Source: SHVO01 sp041919675 (GTDB lineage Bacteria > Pseudomonadota > Alphaproteobacteria > Rhodospirillales > Rhodospirillaceae). Taken from it: a stretch of DNA of 15,630 bases. The DNA lies in NCBI GenBank assembly GCA_041919675.1, contig JAYRTJ010000082.1, forward strand, positions 1 through 15,630. Reading direction: 5' to 3'. This document shows positions 1 through 7,319 of this stretch, piece after piece (position 1 is the first letter of the stretch; every line of letters starts with the position of its first letter). Below the pieces are notes generated by a model. The model worked only from the letters and a program-made list of their open reading frames with translations, did no database searches and was not told the origin of the DNA. The translations under genes were made by a program, and so were the position numbers.

Positions 1-1310
1 TTGCTCTTGGTGCCGAAGGTCGAGACGTCGCAGCCCATGACCTTCAGCGCGGTGTAGCTGAGGCGGGTCGCGGCGCTCGCTTCGCCGGGGATGTGCAGAC
101 CGGTCTTGATCTTGCCGCCCAGCTTGCCGGCCGTGAACATCGGCATGCCGTCCAGCGAGTGGACACGCGCATAGCCGTGGTCGGTCGTCGCCACGATGAA
201 CACGTTGTCCAGCAGCGTGCCGTCGCCTTCCTTGATGTTCTTGAAGGCCTGCACGAAGTCGACCCACGATTCCATCGCACGGCGCGTGAACCACGAGCAC
301 TCTTTCTGGTAGCCGAGGGCATCGTCGATGCGCTCTTCGTGCGTGGTCGTGTGGTGCGGCTTCTCGTAGCCGGCCTTCGTCGTCGAGGCGGAGGCGGCCG
401 CGTAAGCCATGTTGAACACACGCGTCTGGTCGCACGCGATCGCCATCGCCAGGATCTCGCTCATCAGCTTGTGGCGCTGGCCGATCAGCGTCGCTTCCCC
501 GCCCGGCGGCGGTTCCTTCTCAACAGCCTTCATCGGCTTGCACGAAGCGATCGGCTCCGGCTTCACCAGCTGCTGGGCAAACTGCTGCTCGAGGTGGCGC
601 AGACCCGTGAAGTACTGGTCGAGGCGGGCGCGGTCTTCGGCGCCGACCTTCGCGTTCAAGGCCTTCACTTCGTCCATCACACCAGACAGCACGCTCTTGC
701 GCACCATCAGCTTCGGGTTCGGCGTGAACGTCGGCGCGTTCGGGTCCTGGAAGTCAGGGCCGAACACGCGCGTGTAGAACGCGATCGGCGAGAACTCGGG
801 CGCCGTCGGCGAGTTGGCGTTTTCGTAAGACACCGTCGTCTTCACGTCGCCCGTCGCCGTCGCCGTCAGGTTCTTGTAGCGCGTGGTGCGGCTGATCTGG
901 TTCGAGATCGTGATATCGAACGTCTCGCCCGGCTTGTCGTCGCCGCTCTTCGGGGCCTGGCCCGAACGCGTGATCACCCAGCCGGAGTAGTGGCAGAGGT
1001 TTTCGTAGTTGTCGCGGAACGCCGTGAAGTTCGTCAGCAGGTTCATGTCCTGCTGGATCGGCTTGAAGAACGCCGATTCTTCCTTCAGGTCGTAGCCCGC
1101 GCCCACCTTCGACGGCGTGAAGATGTTCTGCTGCATGCCAAGGCCCCAGAACCACGTGCCGAAGCGCAAAGGCATCGCCCCGCCGTCCGCCAGCGCCGTG
1201 CCGTTCGTGTTCAGGAAATAGTTGAGGAGCGGAATGCCGACGGTGACGGCGCTACCACCCAACATGCCCTTTAGGACACGACGTCTGTTCAGATCTGTAA
1301 AGTCCAACAT
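1..1310 (-). CDS. DUF1552 family Tat-exported protein, 3' end beyond the window
   Basis: About 436 codons are present; the C-terminus runs off the left edge. I set the start at the ATG at 1308-1310 because a perfect AGGAGG (1319-1324) lies 8 nt upstream. The N-terminus reads NRRRVLKGM followed by a hydrophobic stretch, a twin-arginine signal, so a folded periplasmic or surface protein is expected. The body (PLRFGTWFWGLGMQQN near residue 50, the LLTNFTAFRDNYENLCHYSG region, ATTDHGYARVHSLDG near the end) matches what I remember of DUF1552, a family of unknown reaction found in planctomycetes, myxobacteria and some proteobacteria, often next to DUF1592/DUF1588 cytochrome-type genes. No such partner lies on the visible side. 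The first ~20 codons use TTG, TTT, ACA, AGA, CTA and CGT, then usage switches to strongly G/C-ending codons. Family call is from recognition, not a search. Confidence 0.85.
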   Translation of the reverse strand, partial: MLDFTDLNRRRVLKGMLGGSAVTVGIPLLNYFLNTNGTALADGGAMPLRFGTWFWGLGMQQNIFTPSKVGAGYDLKEESAFFKPIQQDMNLLTNFTAFRDNYENLCHYSGWVITRSGQAPKSGDDKPGETFDITISNQISRTTRYKNLTATATGDVKTTVSYENANSPTAPEFSPIAFYTRVFGPDFQDPNAPTFTPNPKLMVRKSVLSGVMDEVKALNAKVGAEDRARLDQYFTGLRHLEQQFAQQLVKPEPIASCKPMKAVEKEPPPGGEATLIGQRHKLMSEILAMAIACDQTRVFNMAYAAASASTTKAGYEKPHHTTTHEERIDDALGYQKECSWFTRRAMESWVDFVQAFKNIKEGDGTLLDNVFIVATTDHGYARVHSLDGMPMFTAGKLGGKIKTGLHIPGEASAATRLSYTALKVMGCDVSTFGTKS

Positions 1311-1810
1311 AACCAAGTCCTCCTCATGAGCTTGCTGGCTCTGTTATTTCTATTTCGTGTTTCCCGGCGTTTTCCGCAATGCACGAAGTGTCTTAGAACC
1401 AGCGCGGCGAAACCTTCGGCCGGCGGAAGCGGCGCGGCCCGAAAAGCAGGCCAACGCCAAAATCTGCTTTATTCTCAAGTACTAAGCATTCGCCGCGGCC
1501 ACCGAAGCCACCGGAACGCACATCCTTAAGCTATGAAATAATTGTAAGCGCTTTATGTCATGCTCTGAGGCGTGCGCAGCGGCGCATCCAGCGGGTCTCA
1601 CCGCCCAAAAAGCTTCTGACTTCAAGGCAGCCCCGGCAATTGAATTTATTAGCCGCTTTGCCTTGAGAAAAAATACAACATGCAAAAGTTACGCCTATAA
1701 ATAGCGGGTTTATGAAGGGCAGGCCTTTTTAAAAAATCGCCGCGCGCGCTTGGCAAAGATTCCGAATGGAGGCATGGTGGGCCCTCGTTCAGGGACCCAG
1801 CGTTCTCTTC
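1311..1810. other. 500-bp divergent intergenic region, DUF1552 / LysR
   Basis: This is the longest gene-free stretch. It is richer in A+T than the genes on either side, especially from 1530 to 1740, which includes a T5A6 tract at 1726-1736 and a -10-like TATAAA at 1696-1701 with no good -35 partner at 16-18 bp. It must hold the promoters of both flanking genes, but I cannot place either firmly. A LacI-operator-like site at 1543-1556 is listed separately. Short ORFs here lack a Shine-Dalgarno and look random. Confidence 0.6.
1543..1556. promoter_or_regulatory. LacI-family-operator-like imperfect palindrome
   Basis: TGTAAGCGCTTTAT is an imperfect dyad centred on the AGCGCT core. The right half matches the ideal GCTTACA in five of seven positions. 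It resembles the TGTAAnCGnTTACA-type operators known for LacI/GalR regulators. It lies in the divergent gap about 230 bp upstream of the DUF1552 start. No LacI-type gene is in the window, so the assignment is only by resemblance. Confidence 0.3.
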
Positions 1811-2746
1811 ATGCGCAAGCGCCTGCCGCCACTTAACCCGCTCCGAGCCTTCGAAGCCACCGCGCGCCACCTTTCGGTCTCGCGGGCCGCGAAGGAGCTC
1901 AACGTTACACCCGGCGCGGTGAGCCATCAGGTCCGCGCTTTGGAAGAAGCGCTGCGTGTGAAGCTTTTTCGCCGCACGGCGGGGCACCTGCAACTCACGT
2001 CTTACGGATCGGCCTACCAGCCGGCCATCGCGGCGGCCTTCGATTCCATCGCGGAAGCCTCGGCCCTGCTCACCCGCCAAAAGACCGAAGGCGATCTGGT
2101 CGTGAGTTGCGTGCAGGCGCTCGCCTCTTTCTGGCTGATCCCACGCCTCAGCGGCTTTTCCGAGCGCTATCCCGACATTCGTTTGAAGCTCGTCGCGGCC
2201 GAGGAAGCCGATCCCGCCGACGTGGACGTGGCCATCCGTTACGGCGTCGGCCCATGGCCCGGCTTCCATGCGCAGCTCTGGTCGCATACGGAACTCTTCC
2301 CTGTGTGCAGCCCGACTCTGGTCAACCAGAAGCCGCTGCGCAGCGTTGCCGACCTGGCCAGCCACACGCTGATCCACGGCGATGAAGACGGCAGCGAATG
2401 GCAGATGTGGCTGCAAGCCGCGCGCGCGCCTACGATGGTCGGCGCCCGCTATCTCAAGCTGTCGAACTGGCACCTGGCCATCGAAGCCGCCATTTACGGC
2501 CACGGCATCACGCTCGGCGACAATATCACGACGTCCAGCCTGCTCGCGGAAGGCAAGCTCATCGTCCCGTTCGGCGCGACGGTGCCGGCCACGGACGCGT
2601 TCTACATCGTTTGCCGGAATGAACTGCGCAACGCGGCGACCCTGCGCGCCTTCACCGACTGGCTGAACAGCGAACTGATGCCGGAAAAGCGCATCACCGC
2701 CCCGCCTGCCGCCAAGAAAGGCCGCAAAGCCAAGAGCGCCGAGTAG
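1811..2746 (+). CDS. LysR-family transcriptional regulator, GcvA-like
   Basis: 311 residues, the usual length for the family. Residues 8-66 form the winged helix-turn-helix: LNPLRAFEATARHLSVSRAA, then VTPGAVSHQVRALE as recognition helix, then KLFRR. Residues ~90-295 are the effector-binding domain, with the GITLGDN and LIVPFG motifs common in GcvA-type LysR proteins. The C-terminus is a Lys/Arg-rich tail (KKGRKAKSAE). An upstream in-frame ATG at 1766 exists, but the extra 15 residues do not resemble LysR N-termini and neither start has a strong Shine-Dalgarno; 1811 fits the family. It converges on the MFS gene with a 4-bp gap. Its target could be the transporter/amidinotransferase promoter region or the DUF1552 gene behind it; the sequence does not decide. 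Confidence 0.93.
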   Translation: MRKRLPPLNPLRAFEATARHLSVSRAAKELNVTPGAVSHQVRALEEALRVKLFRRTAGHLQLTSYGSAYQPAIAAAFDSIAEASALLTRQKTEGDLVVSCVQALASFWLIPRLSGFSERYPDIRLKLVAAEEADPADVDVAIRYGVGPWPGFHAQLWSHTELFPVCSPTLVNQKPLRSVADLASHTLIHGDEDGSEWQMWLQAARAPTMVGARYLKLSNWHLAIEAAIYGHGITLGDNITTSSLLAEGKLIVPFGATVPATDAFYIVCRNELRNAATLRAFTDWLNSELMPEKRITAPPAAKKGRKAKSAE

Positions 2747-2750
2747 CGGC

Positions 2751-3986
2751 TTAGGCTTTTTGCTCGCTCCATGTCACAGGCGCGATCCGCGGCACGATCC
2801 AGAGCCAGCACACACATCCGGCTGCCAGAACGATCCCGGCGAAGGTGAACGCGCCGTTGAATCCCCCCATCTGGTCGACGATCACGCCGGTCAGCATCGG
2901 CGCCATCAAACCAGCGGTATTTCCAATAGCATTCTGGACGCCGACCCAGCGCCCCGTCGCCTGCGGGCCCGCCATGATCTGCGCGATGGTGTAATAGCCG
3001 GGCGACGCCGCGCCCAGCAGCACGTTGAAGACGAACAACGCGATCGTCAGTTCCAGCGTATCGCCATAGGCCATGACGAGCATGCAGACGATGCCGCCGA
3101 TATGGAACGCGGCCATCACGCCCTTGTAGACGACGTCGACATTGCGGCCCGAGCGAACCCAGCGGTCGGTGATCCAACCCATTGCGAGCGCGCATATGGC
3201 ATTGGTGAGGTAGGCCAGCGCACCCATCACCGCCATGTCGTAGATCGAGAAGCCGCGCTCCTTGACCAGGTAAATCGGCAGCCAGGAGAGGATGAAGTAG
3301 AGCCCATAGTTGCCCGAGAACAGGCCCAGCGCCACACCCCACAACGCGCGCTGGCGCAAGATTTGCGGGAAAGCCGGCTCATCGGCATTGGCGTCCGACA
3401 CCGCGCGCGGCGCGATGACGACGCGGCTCCAGGGAATAAGCCATACTAGCGAAAGCGCGCCGAATACGAAGAAGATCGGCCGCCAACCGTATTCGGCCAT
3501 GAGGATACCGCCCGCTAATGTGCCGATGGCGGGGCCAAGCAGATATCCGAAGCTCATGACGCCGTTGGCCACGCCGAGCCGGCCGGCGTCCACGACCTGC
3601 GCGAGGATTTTCGATGAACACGGGAAAGACGCGCTTTCACCGACGCCGAGGAGTAGGCGGAAAATGAGCAGCATCGTGAAGCTGTTGGAGAAGCCGGTGA
3701 GGACCGTCGCAAGGGACCAGATCGCGACACCGCCGAGCAGCACGCGGTGCGCGCCGATACGCTCGGCAAGCCAGCCGACCGGGATCATGGCGAGGACGTA
3801 GCTGTAATAGAACGCGGAAGCGAGCAGACCGAACTGCGTGTTGGTGAGGCCCAGGTCTTCCTGGAGCTTGGGCCCGGCGGTCGCAAGGTTGCCGCGATCG
3901 ATGTAGTTGATGAACATCGCGATCGTGATCAGCGCGACAATGCGCGTCTGACTTGTCGGCTCGCGGCCGGTCGCTGCAACGGTCAT
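2751..3986 (-). CDS. MFS transporter, anion:cation symporter (ACS) family
   Basis: 411 residues with about 12 hydrophobic segments, inner membrane. TM1 carries INYIDRGNLATAGP, the NY(L/I)DR signature of ACS-family carriers, which take up organic anions such as hexuronates, tartrate or hydroxyphenylacetate. The TM2-3 loop has GWLAERIGAHRVL, the conserved MFS motif A region, and RLLLGVGESASFP marks TM4. The frame stays open to 4157, but the ATG at 3984-3986 has an AGGGGG six or so bases upstream and starts a normal short cytosolic N-terminus, so I use it. The substrate cannot be read from sequence. It is divergent from the amidinotransferase across 169 bp, so it may import the guanidino compound or export a product; that is inference. 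Confidence 0.92.
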   Translation of the reverse strand: MTVAATGREPTSQTRIVALITIAMFINYIDRGNLATAGPKLQEDLGLTNTQFGLLASAFYYSYVLAMIPVGWLAERIGAHRVLLGGVAIWSLATVLTGFSNSFTMLLIFRLLLGVGESASFPCSSKILAQVVDAGRLGVANGVMSFGYLLGPAIGTLAGGILMAEYGWRPIFFVFGALSLVWLIPWSRVVIAPRAVSDANADEPAFPQILRQRALWGVALGLFSGNYGLYFILSWLPIYLVKERGFSIYDMAVMGALAYLTNAICALAMGWITDRWVRSGRNVDVVYKGVMAAFHIGGIVCMLVMAYGDTLELTIALFVFNVLLGAASPGYYTIAQIMAGPQATGRWVGVQNAIGNTAGLMAPMLTGVIVDQMGGFNGAFTFAGIVLAAGCVCWLWIVPRIAPVTWSEQKA

Positions 3987-4010
3987 ATGGACGCCCCCTA
4001 GCTGGCGCCG

Positions 4011-4039
4011 AGTGTAGGAACCCGCGTTCGCGTCAGCAA
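4011..4039 (-). promoter_or_regulatory. Candidate sigma70-type promoter for the MFS gene
   Basis: On the minus strand, TTGCTG (4039-4034), a 17-bp spacer, then TACACT (4016-4011). The -10 matches 4 of 6 consensus bases and the -35 matches 3 of 6. Transcription would start near 4004 and leave a leader of about 18 nt that includes the Shine-Dalgarno. Spacing is ideal but the match is modest. Confidence 0.4.
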
Positions 4040-4062
4040 ATAAAATGCATTTGAGCTCTGCC

Positions 4063-4101
4063 GTGAGCCCAATTTCACGACATCGGTGAGAAAATTTCAC
4101 G
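4063..4101. promoter_or_regulatory. Two tandem GTGAG...TTTCACG dyads, probable regulator sites
   Basis: Copy 1 is GTGAG-5 nt-TTTCACG (4063-4079) and copy 2 is GTGAG-4 nt-TTTCACG (4086-4101). Each is a GTGA/TCAC inverted repeat, and the copies start 23 bp apart, about two helical turns. They sit between the divergent MFS and amidinotransferase genes, 55-93 bp upstream of the latter's start and just upstream of the candidate MFS -35. The spacing is not the exact T-N11-A of a classical LysR box, so the binding protein could be LysR-, GntR- or other-type. Confidence 0.5.
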
Positions 4102-4144
4102 TCGATTTGTGCACGCCAAAAGCCTATTTTCGGCTCCGGATTCC

Positions 4145-4149
4145 AGGAG
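4145..4149 (+). promoter_or_regulatory. Shine-Dalgarno that selects the second ATG
   Basis: AGGAG abuts the ATG at 4150 with no spacer but lies 6 nt from the ATG at 4156, so translation of the amidinotransferase should begin at 4156. Confidence 0.7.
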
Positions 4150-4155
4150 ATGCAC

Positions 4156-5088
4156 ATGAATGCTCAGAACGACGTCGCCGGCGAAGCCTTCTCACTGAAG
4201 CGCCGCAATCCCAACGGCGGCACCAAGCCGCTCACCAAGTGGGGCTTCCGCAACGAGACCGATATCCTCACCGACGTGCTTCTGTGCAAGCCGACCTATG
4301 GCCGTCACCTCGCCACCAGCTCGCTCTCCAAAAAATATCTGCGCGAAAATCCGGCCAACATGGACGTGGCGCGCAAGCAGCATGACGAACTGATCAAGGC
4401 TTACGAAAACTTCGGCGTGAAGGTGCATCTCGCGCCCCCGCAGCCGGATCTCCCGATGCAGCACTACACCCGCGATTCCAGCGTCATGACACCCTGGGGT
4501 CCGATCATCACGGCGATGGCCCAGTGGTGGCGCCGCGGCGAGAACTACGCCGCGATCCGCCATTATGAAACCCTCGGCATCCCCATCTACGACATGGTCA
4601 CGGCCGGCACCTTCGAAGGCGGCGACTTCAACGTCATCGAAGACGGCGTGCTGCTCCTCGGCTGCGGCGGCGCCCGCACGCAGGACGAAGGCGCCGATCA
4701 GGTCCGCGGCTGGGTCGAGAAGGAAGGCTGGGAAGTCCGCATGGCCTACTTCGATGAATATTATGTGCACATCGATCTGATGGTCGTGCCGATCGCGCAT
4801 AAACTGACCGCGGTGTGCATCGAGTGCACGGAGCCGGGCATCATCCAGTGGCTGAAGGATAAGGGTCACGAGTTGATCCATGTGCCCTTCCAGGACACCA
4901 TGACCCTCGGCTGCAACTTCATGTCGCTGGGCAAGGACCGCGTGGTCGCGCCCAAGAGCAGCCAGACCCTGATCAAGCAGCTGAAGGCGCGCGGTTTCGA
5001 AGTGGCCGAAGTCGAGATGGCCGAACTTTCGAAGACCGGCGGCGGCATCCACTGCATGGCGCAAGCCCTGCGCCGCGTGCCGGCCTAA
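4156..5088 (+). CDS. Guanidine-modifying enzyme, arginine deiminase/DDAH/amidinotransferase superfamily
   Basis: 310 residues, cytosolic, no signal peptide. The superfamily's active-site landmarks are in order: YTRDS (~104-108), EGGDF (~154-158), VHIDLM with the catalytic His (~206), and GGGIHC with the nucleophilic Cys (~300), 10 residues from the end. These enzymes attack a guanidinium carbon to form a Cys-bound amidino intermediate, then hydrolyse it (arginine deiminase, dimethylargininase) or transfer it (glycine amidinotransferase). All landmarks are intact, so the protein should be active. Length is nearer DDAH (~255-285) and shorter than ADI (~410), but I cannot choose the substrate; arginine, methylarginines or another guanidino acid are possible. 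The stop codon overlaps the next gene's start (TAATG), which implies translational coupling. Confidence 0.9.
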   Translation: MNAQNDVAGEAFSLKRRNPNGGTKPLTKWGFRNETDILTDVLLCKPTYGRHLATSSLSKKYLRENPANMDVARKQHDELIKAYENFGVKVHLAPPQPDLPMQHYTRDSSVMTPWGPIITAMAQWWRRGENYAAIRHYETLGIPIYDMVTAGTFEGGDFNVIEDGVLLLGCGGARTQDEGADQVRGWVEKEGWEVRMAYFDEYYVHIDLMVVPIAHKLTAVCIECTEPGIIQWLKDKGHELIHVPFQDTMTLGCNFMSLGKDRVVAPKSSQTLIKQLKARGFEVAEVEMAELSKTGGGIHCMAQALRRVPA

Positions 5089-5402
5089 TGACCGGGAAAG
5101 CTCTTTCGGCCTGCGTGCTGGCCCTTGCTCTCGGGGCCTGCACGCATGCGAAGACCAATGACACGATCGAGGCCACCTTCGCCTGCAACGGCGGCGCGCG
5201 GTTATCGGTGACATTCGACAACAAAGCCGGTGTCGCTGTGGTCCGCACGCAAGCCGGCGGAATGCACGTCCTCACGCGCACCATCAGCGGGTCCGGTTAT
5301 TCCTACGAGGCCGAGGGGCGGAAGCTGCGCGGCAAAGGCCGCGAAGCGATCTGGACCAACGCCGGCGCCGCGCCCCTCACCTGCCAGGAACGCGGCAACT
5401 AA
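5088..5402 (+). CDS. MliC-type C-type-lysozyme inhibitor lipoprotein
   Basis: 104 residues. A Lys4-containing n-region, a short hydrophobic core and the lipobox LGAC place the lipidated Cys at residue 18, so the mature protein is a lipoprotein facing the periplasm. Residues ~27-99 match the MliC/PliC fold: FACNGG at the start, SGSGYSY (67-73), GKGREAIWT (82-90), and C33 with C99 placed to form the family's disulfide. In MliC proteins the SGSG and KG segments insert into the lysozyme active site. The protein lacks aromatic bulk but is of normal length. Translation should depend on the upstream amidinotransferase because the ATG overlaps its stop. It converges on the OGT gene with a 1-bp gap. 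Family call is confident; inhibition itself is inferred. Confidence 0.88.
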   Translation: MTGKALSACVLALALGACTHAKTNDTIEATFACNGGARLSVTFDNKAGVAVVRTQAGGMHVLTRTISGSGYSYEAEGRKLRGKGREAIWTNAGAAPLTCQERGN

Positions 5403-5403
5403 C

Positions 5404-7161
5404 TTAGTGCTTCGTGCGCTGCGCAGCGATCATCTGCTGATAACCGGACTCGAGCGCACGCGCGAACCTGTCCGTATCAAACAGCGGTGACGTCGCGCGG
5501 TTCTTGCGCACCTTCTCCTTGAGCGCCGCAAGGCGGGCAGGGTCCTTGGCCAGCGCAATGGCCGTCTGCTCGACCTCATAGAGGTTCGCGAAAATCAACT
5601 CCTTGAGATCCATGGCGGTCAGAAGGCTGGCGGCCACGCGCGAAGCAAACGTGTCGCCGGGACAGGTGATGACCGGCAGTCCTACCCACAGAGCGTCGCT
5701 CGCCGTCGTGTGCGCGTTGTATGGATAGGTGTCGAGGAAAAGATCGGCGTGCTCATGGCGCGCGAGATGCTCCTCGGGCGAGATGCGCTCCGCGAACACG
5801 AGGCGCTTCTTCTCGATGCCGCGGCGCTCGGCTTCCCACTGCAGGTTCTCCGCCGCCGCCGGATTGTCGGCGATCAGCCACAGCACGCTGTTCGGCACCG
5901 CGTGCATGATGTTCATCCACAGGTCGAAGATGTACGGCATGATCTTGAAGTTGTTGTTGAAACAACAAAAGACGATGGCGTCCTCGGGAAGCCCCAACTC
6001 GGCACGCGTGAACTTGCGGTCCGAGACTTTGCGCTTGCGGTCGTTGACCTGATAGCTGTCCGGCATGCGCACGACTTCTTCCGAATAGTTCTGCACGGAC
6101 TCGTCCGGGACGATCACATTGTCGGCGATGATGTAATCCATGTACGGCGCGCCGATGGTGCCGGGATAGCCGAGATAGTTGACCTGAATCGGCGCGGCAC
6201 GGTGAGCGAAGATGCCGATGCGGTGACCGACCGTGATCCCCTTGAGATCGACTGCGATATCGATCTCCATCTCGCGCGCCAGCGCGGCGATCTCGCGGTC
6301 GGTCTTGCCGCGCACGTCGATGAACTGATCGGCGCCGGCCTTCAGGCGCTGCTGCATCTCGTCGTCCGTGGCCGGACCGAAGGAGAAGGCGAATATCTCG
6401 AAGTTCTTGCGGTCATGGCGCTCGAACAGCTCGGCGATCAGATGCGCCGTCGCGTGACGATGCAGGTCCGCCGAGAAATAGCCGATCCTGATGCGCTCGT
6501 GATGAGGATAGCTCTGCACCGGCCCGAGCACCTTCTGCTCCGGCGCATTGCCCGCGATCCAGGCTTCGGCCGCCTTGCGTTGAAGGTCCGCGCGGTCGAT
6601 GAGCGGCAGCATCGCCCACGGCGGCGCGCCCGGTTCACCCCGGTCGAGCTGCGCGCCGAGGGCCGGCAGCGAACGCTGGAAGCCGTTCCAGTCGCAGATA
6701 TAGATCTTGTTCAGAAGGCGCAGCCCGGCGACCAGCGGATAGTTGGGGTCAATAGCCAAGACCTGCTCGAGGCTGGCGATGGCCGCCTTGGGCTGCTGCA
6801 GCTCGGTGAGAATGCTGCCGCGATTATTGTGGGCGTTAGGATTGTCCGGCTGGAGCGCAATGGCCTTGTCGAGGCTGGCGAGCGCACCGGCGGCGTCCCC
6901 GCGGCGATGCTGGAGCACCGCGCGGTTGATGTAAGGCGAAGCGAAATTAGGCTCGATCCGGACCGCTTCATTGTAGCTGGCGAGCGCGTCGTCATCCTGT
7001 CCCATCGACGACAGGGCGAGGCCCAGGCCATTCAAGGCCATGACGAACTTGGGATCGCTGGCGAGCGCGGCGGTGAAGCGGGTCTGCGCGCCGTCGTAGT
7101 CGCCCGTACGCAGGAGGGCGATGCCCGCCTCATAGAGGGTTTCGGCTTCGGATTTCGTCAT
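5404..7161 (-). CDS. TPR-containing O-GlcNAc transferase-like protein (SPINDLY type, GT41)
   Basis: 585 residues. Residues ~5-143 hold about four tetratricopeptide repeats (ALNGLGLALSSMGQDDDALA, PYINRAVLQHRRGDAAGA, AHNNRGSILTEL). A linker with ICDW (154-157) leads to the glycosyltransferase lobes from ~225. Landmarks of eukaryotic OGT are visible: HATAHL (H236, like human H498), QVNYLGYPGTIGAPYMDYII, FNNNFKI with K406 (like human K842), DTYPYNAHTTASDALWVG and ASRVAAS. Both catalytic-type residues are retained, so an active nucleotide-sugar transferase is likely; the donor sugar (GlcNAc, fucose or another) and targets are unknown. The frame stays open to a TTG at 7227, but the ATG at 7159-7161 leads directly into the first TPR and is preferred, although its Shine-Dalgarno is weak. 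Confidence 0.92.
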   Translation of the reverse strand: MTKSEAETLYEAGIALLRTGDYDGAQTRFTAALASDPKFVMALNGLGLALSSMGQDDDALASYNEAVRIEPNFASPYINRAVLQHRRGDAAGALASLDKAIALQPDNPNAHNNRGSILTELQQPKAAIASLEQVLAIDPNYPLVAGLRLLNKIYICDWNGFQRSLPALGAQLDRGEPGAPPWAMLPLIDRADLQRKAAEAWIAGNAPEQKVLGPVQSYPHHERIRIGYFSADLHRHATAHLIAELFERHDRKNFEIFAFSFGPATDDEMQQRLKAGADQFIDVRGKTDREIAALAREMEIDIAVDLKGITVGHRIGIFAHRAAPIQVNYLGYPGTIGAPYMDYIIADNVIVPDESVQNYSEEVVRMPDSYQVNDRKRKVSDRKFTRAELGLPEDAIVFCCFNNNFKIMPYIFDLWMNIMHAVPNSVLWLIADNPAAAENLQWEAERRGIEKKRLVFAERISPEEHLARHEHADLFLDTYPYNAHTTASDALWVGLPVITCPGDTFASRVAASLLTAMDLKELIFANLYEVEQTAIALAKDPARLAALKEKVRKNRATSPLFDTDRFARALESGYQQMIAAQRTKH

Positions 7162-7189
7162 GGGGCCTACAAAGAAAATTTGACTGGTC

Positions 7190-7208
7190 TGCCCTATCGC
7201 ATAGGGCA
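7190..7208. promoter_or_regulatory. Perfect 8-bp inverted repeat upstream of the OGT gene
   Basis: TGCCCTAT, a 3-nt CGC loop, and ATAGGGCA form a perfect dyad 28 bp upstream of the OGT ATG, in the 158-bp gap between divergent OGT and yfcG. No gene ends here, so a terminator is unlikely. It may be an operator, or a hairpin in the OGT leader mRNA. Confidence 0.5.
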
Positions 7209-7319
7209 AAAAGCTCTCGCGGCGCAAGGGAGGCCGGCATAAAGCGGCCGACCGTTTGGCAGGGGGGCGCGGCTGTTGTAGTGATCATAGATACCGCTCT
7301 CCCCTTTGCAGGAGCCCCC

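Noticed and set aside
93..1274. Long plus-strand open frame of 393 codons
   Set aside because: It is antisense to the DUF1552 gene; the translation is Arg/His/Val-rich with no recognisable motif, as expected from the opposite strand of a G/C-ending codon gene.
1326..1529. 67-codon ORF in the DUF1552/LysR gap
   Set aside because: No Shine-Dalgarno, starts on top of the DUF1552 ribosome site region, and the second half is a basic low-complexity stretch.
2734..2757. Possible LysR terminator: GCCG/CGGC stem then a T-run
   Set aside because: Only a 4-bp stem, the T-run is six bases away, and it lies in the end of the convergent MFS gene; too weak to call.
5430..5441. 12-bp perfect palindrome near the end of the OGT gene
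   Set aside because: Self-complementary G+C-rich run inside coding sequence with no loop and no second copy seen; likely chance.
5710..7242. 510-codon plus-strand open frame
   Set aside because: It is antisense to the OGT gene, whose protein motifs are unmistakable; the shadow frame has a composition typical of antisense frames and no domain.
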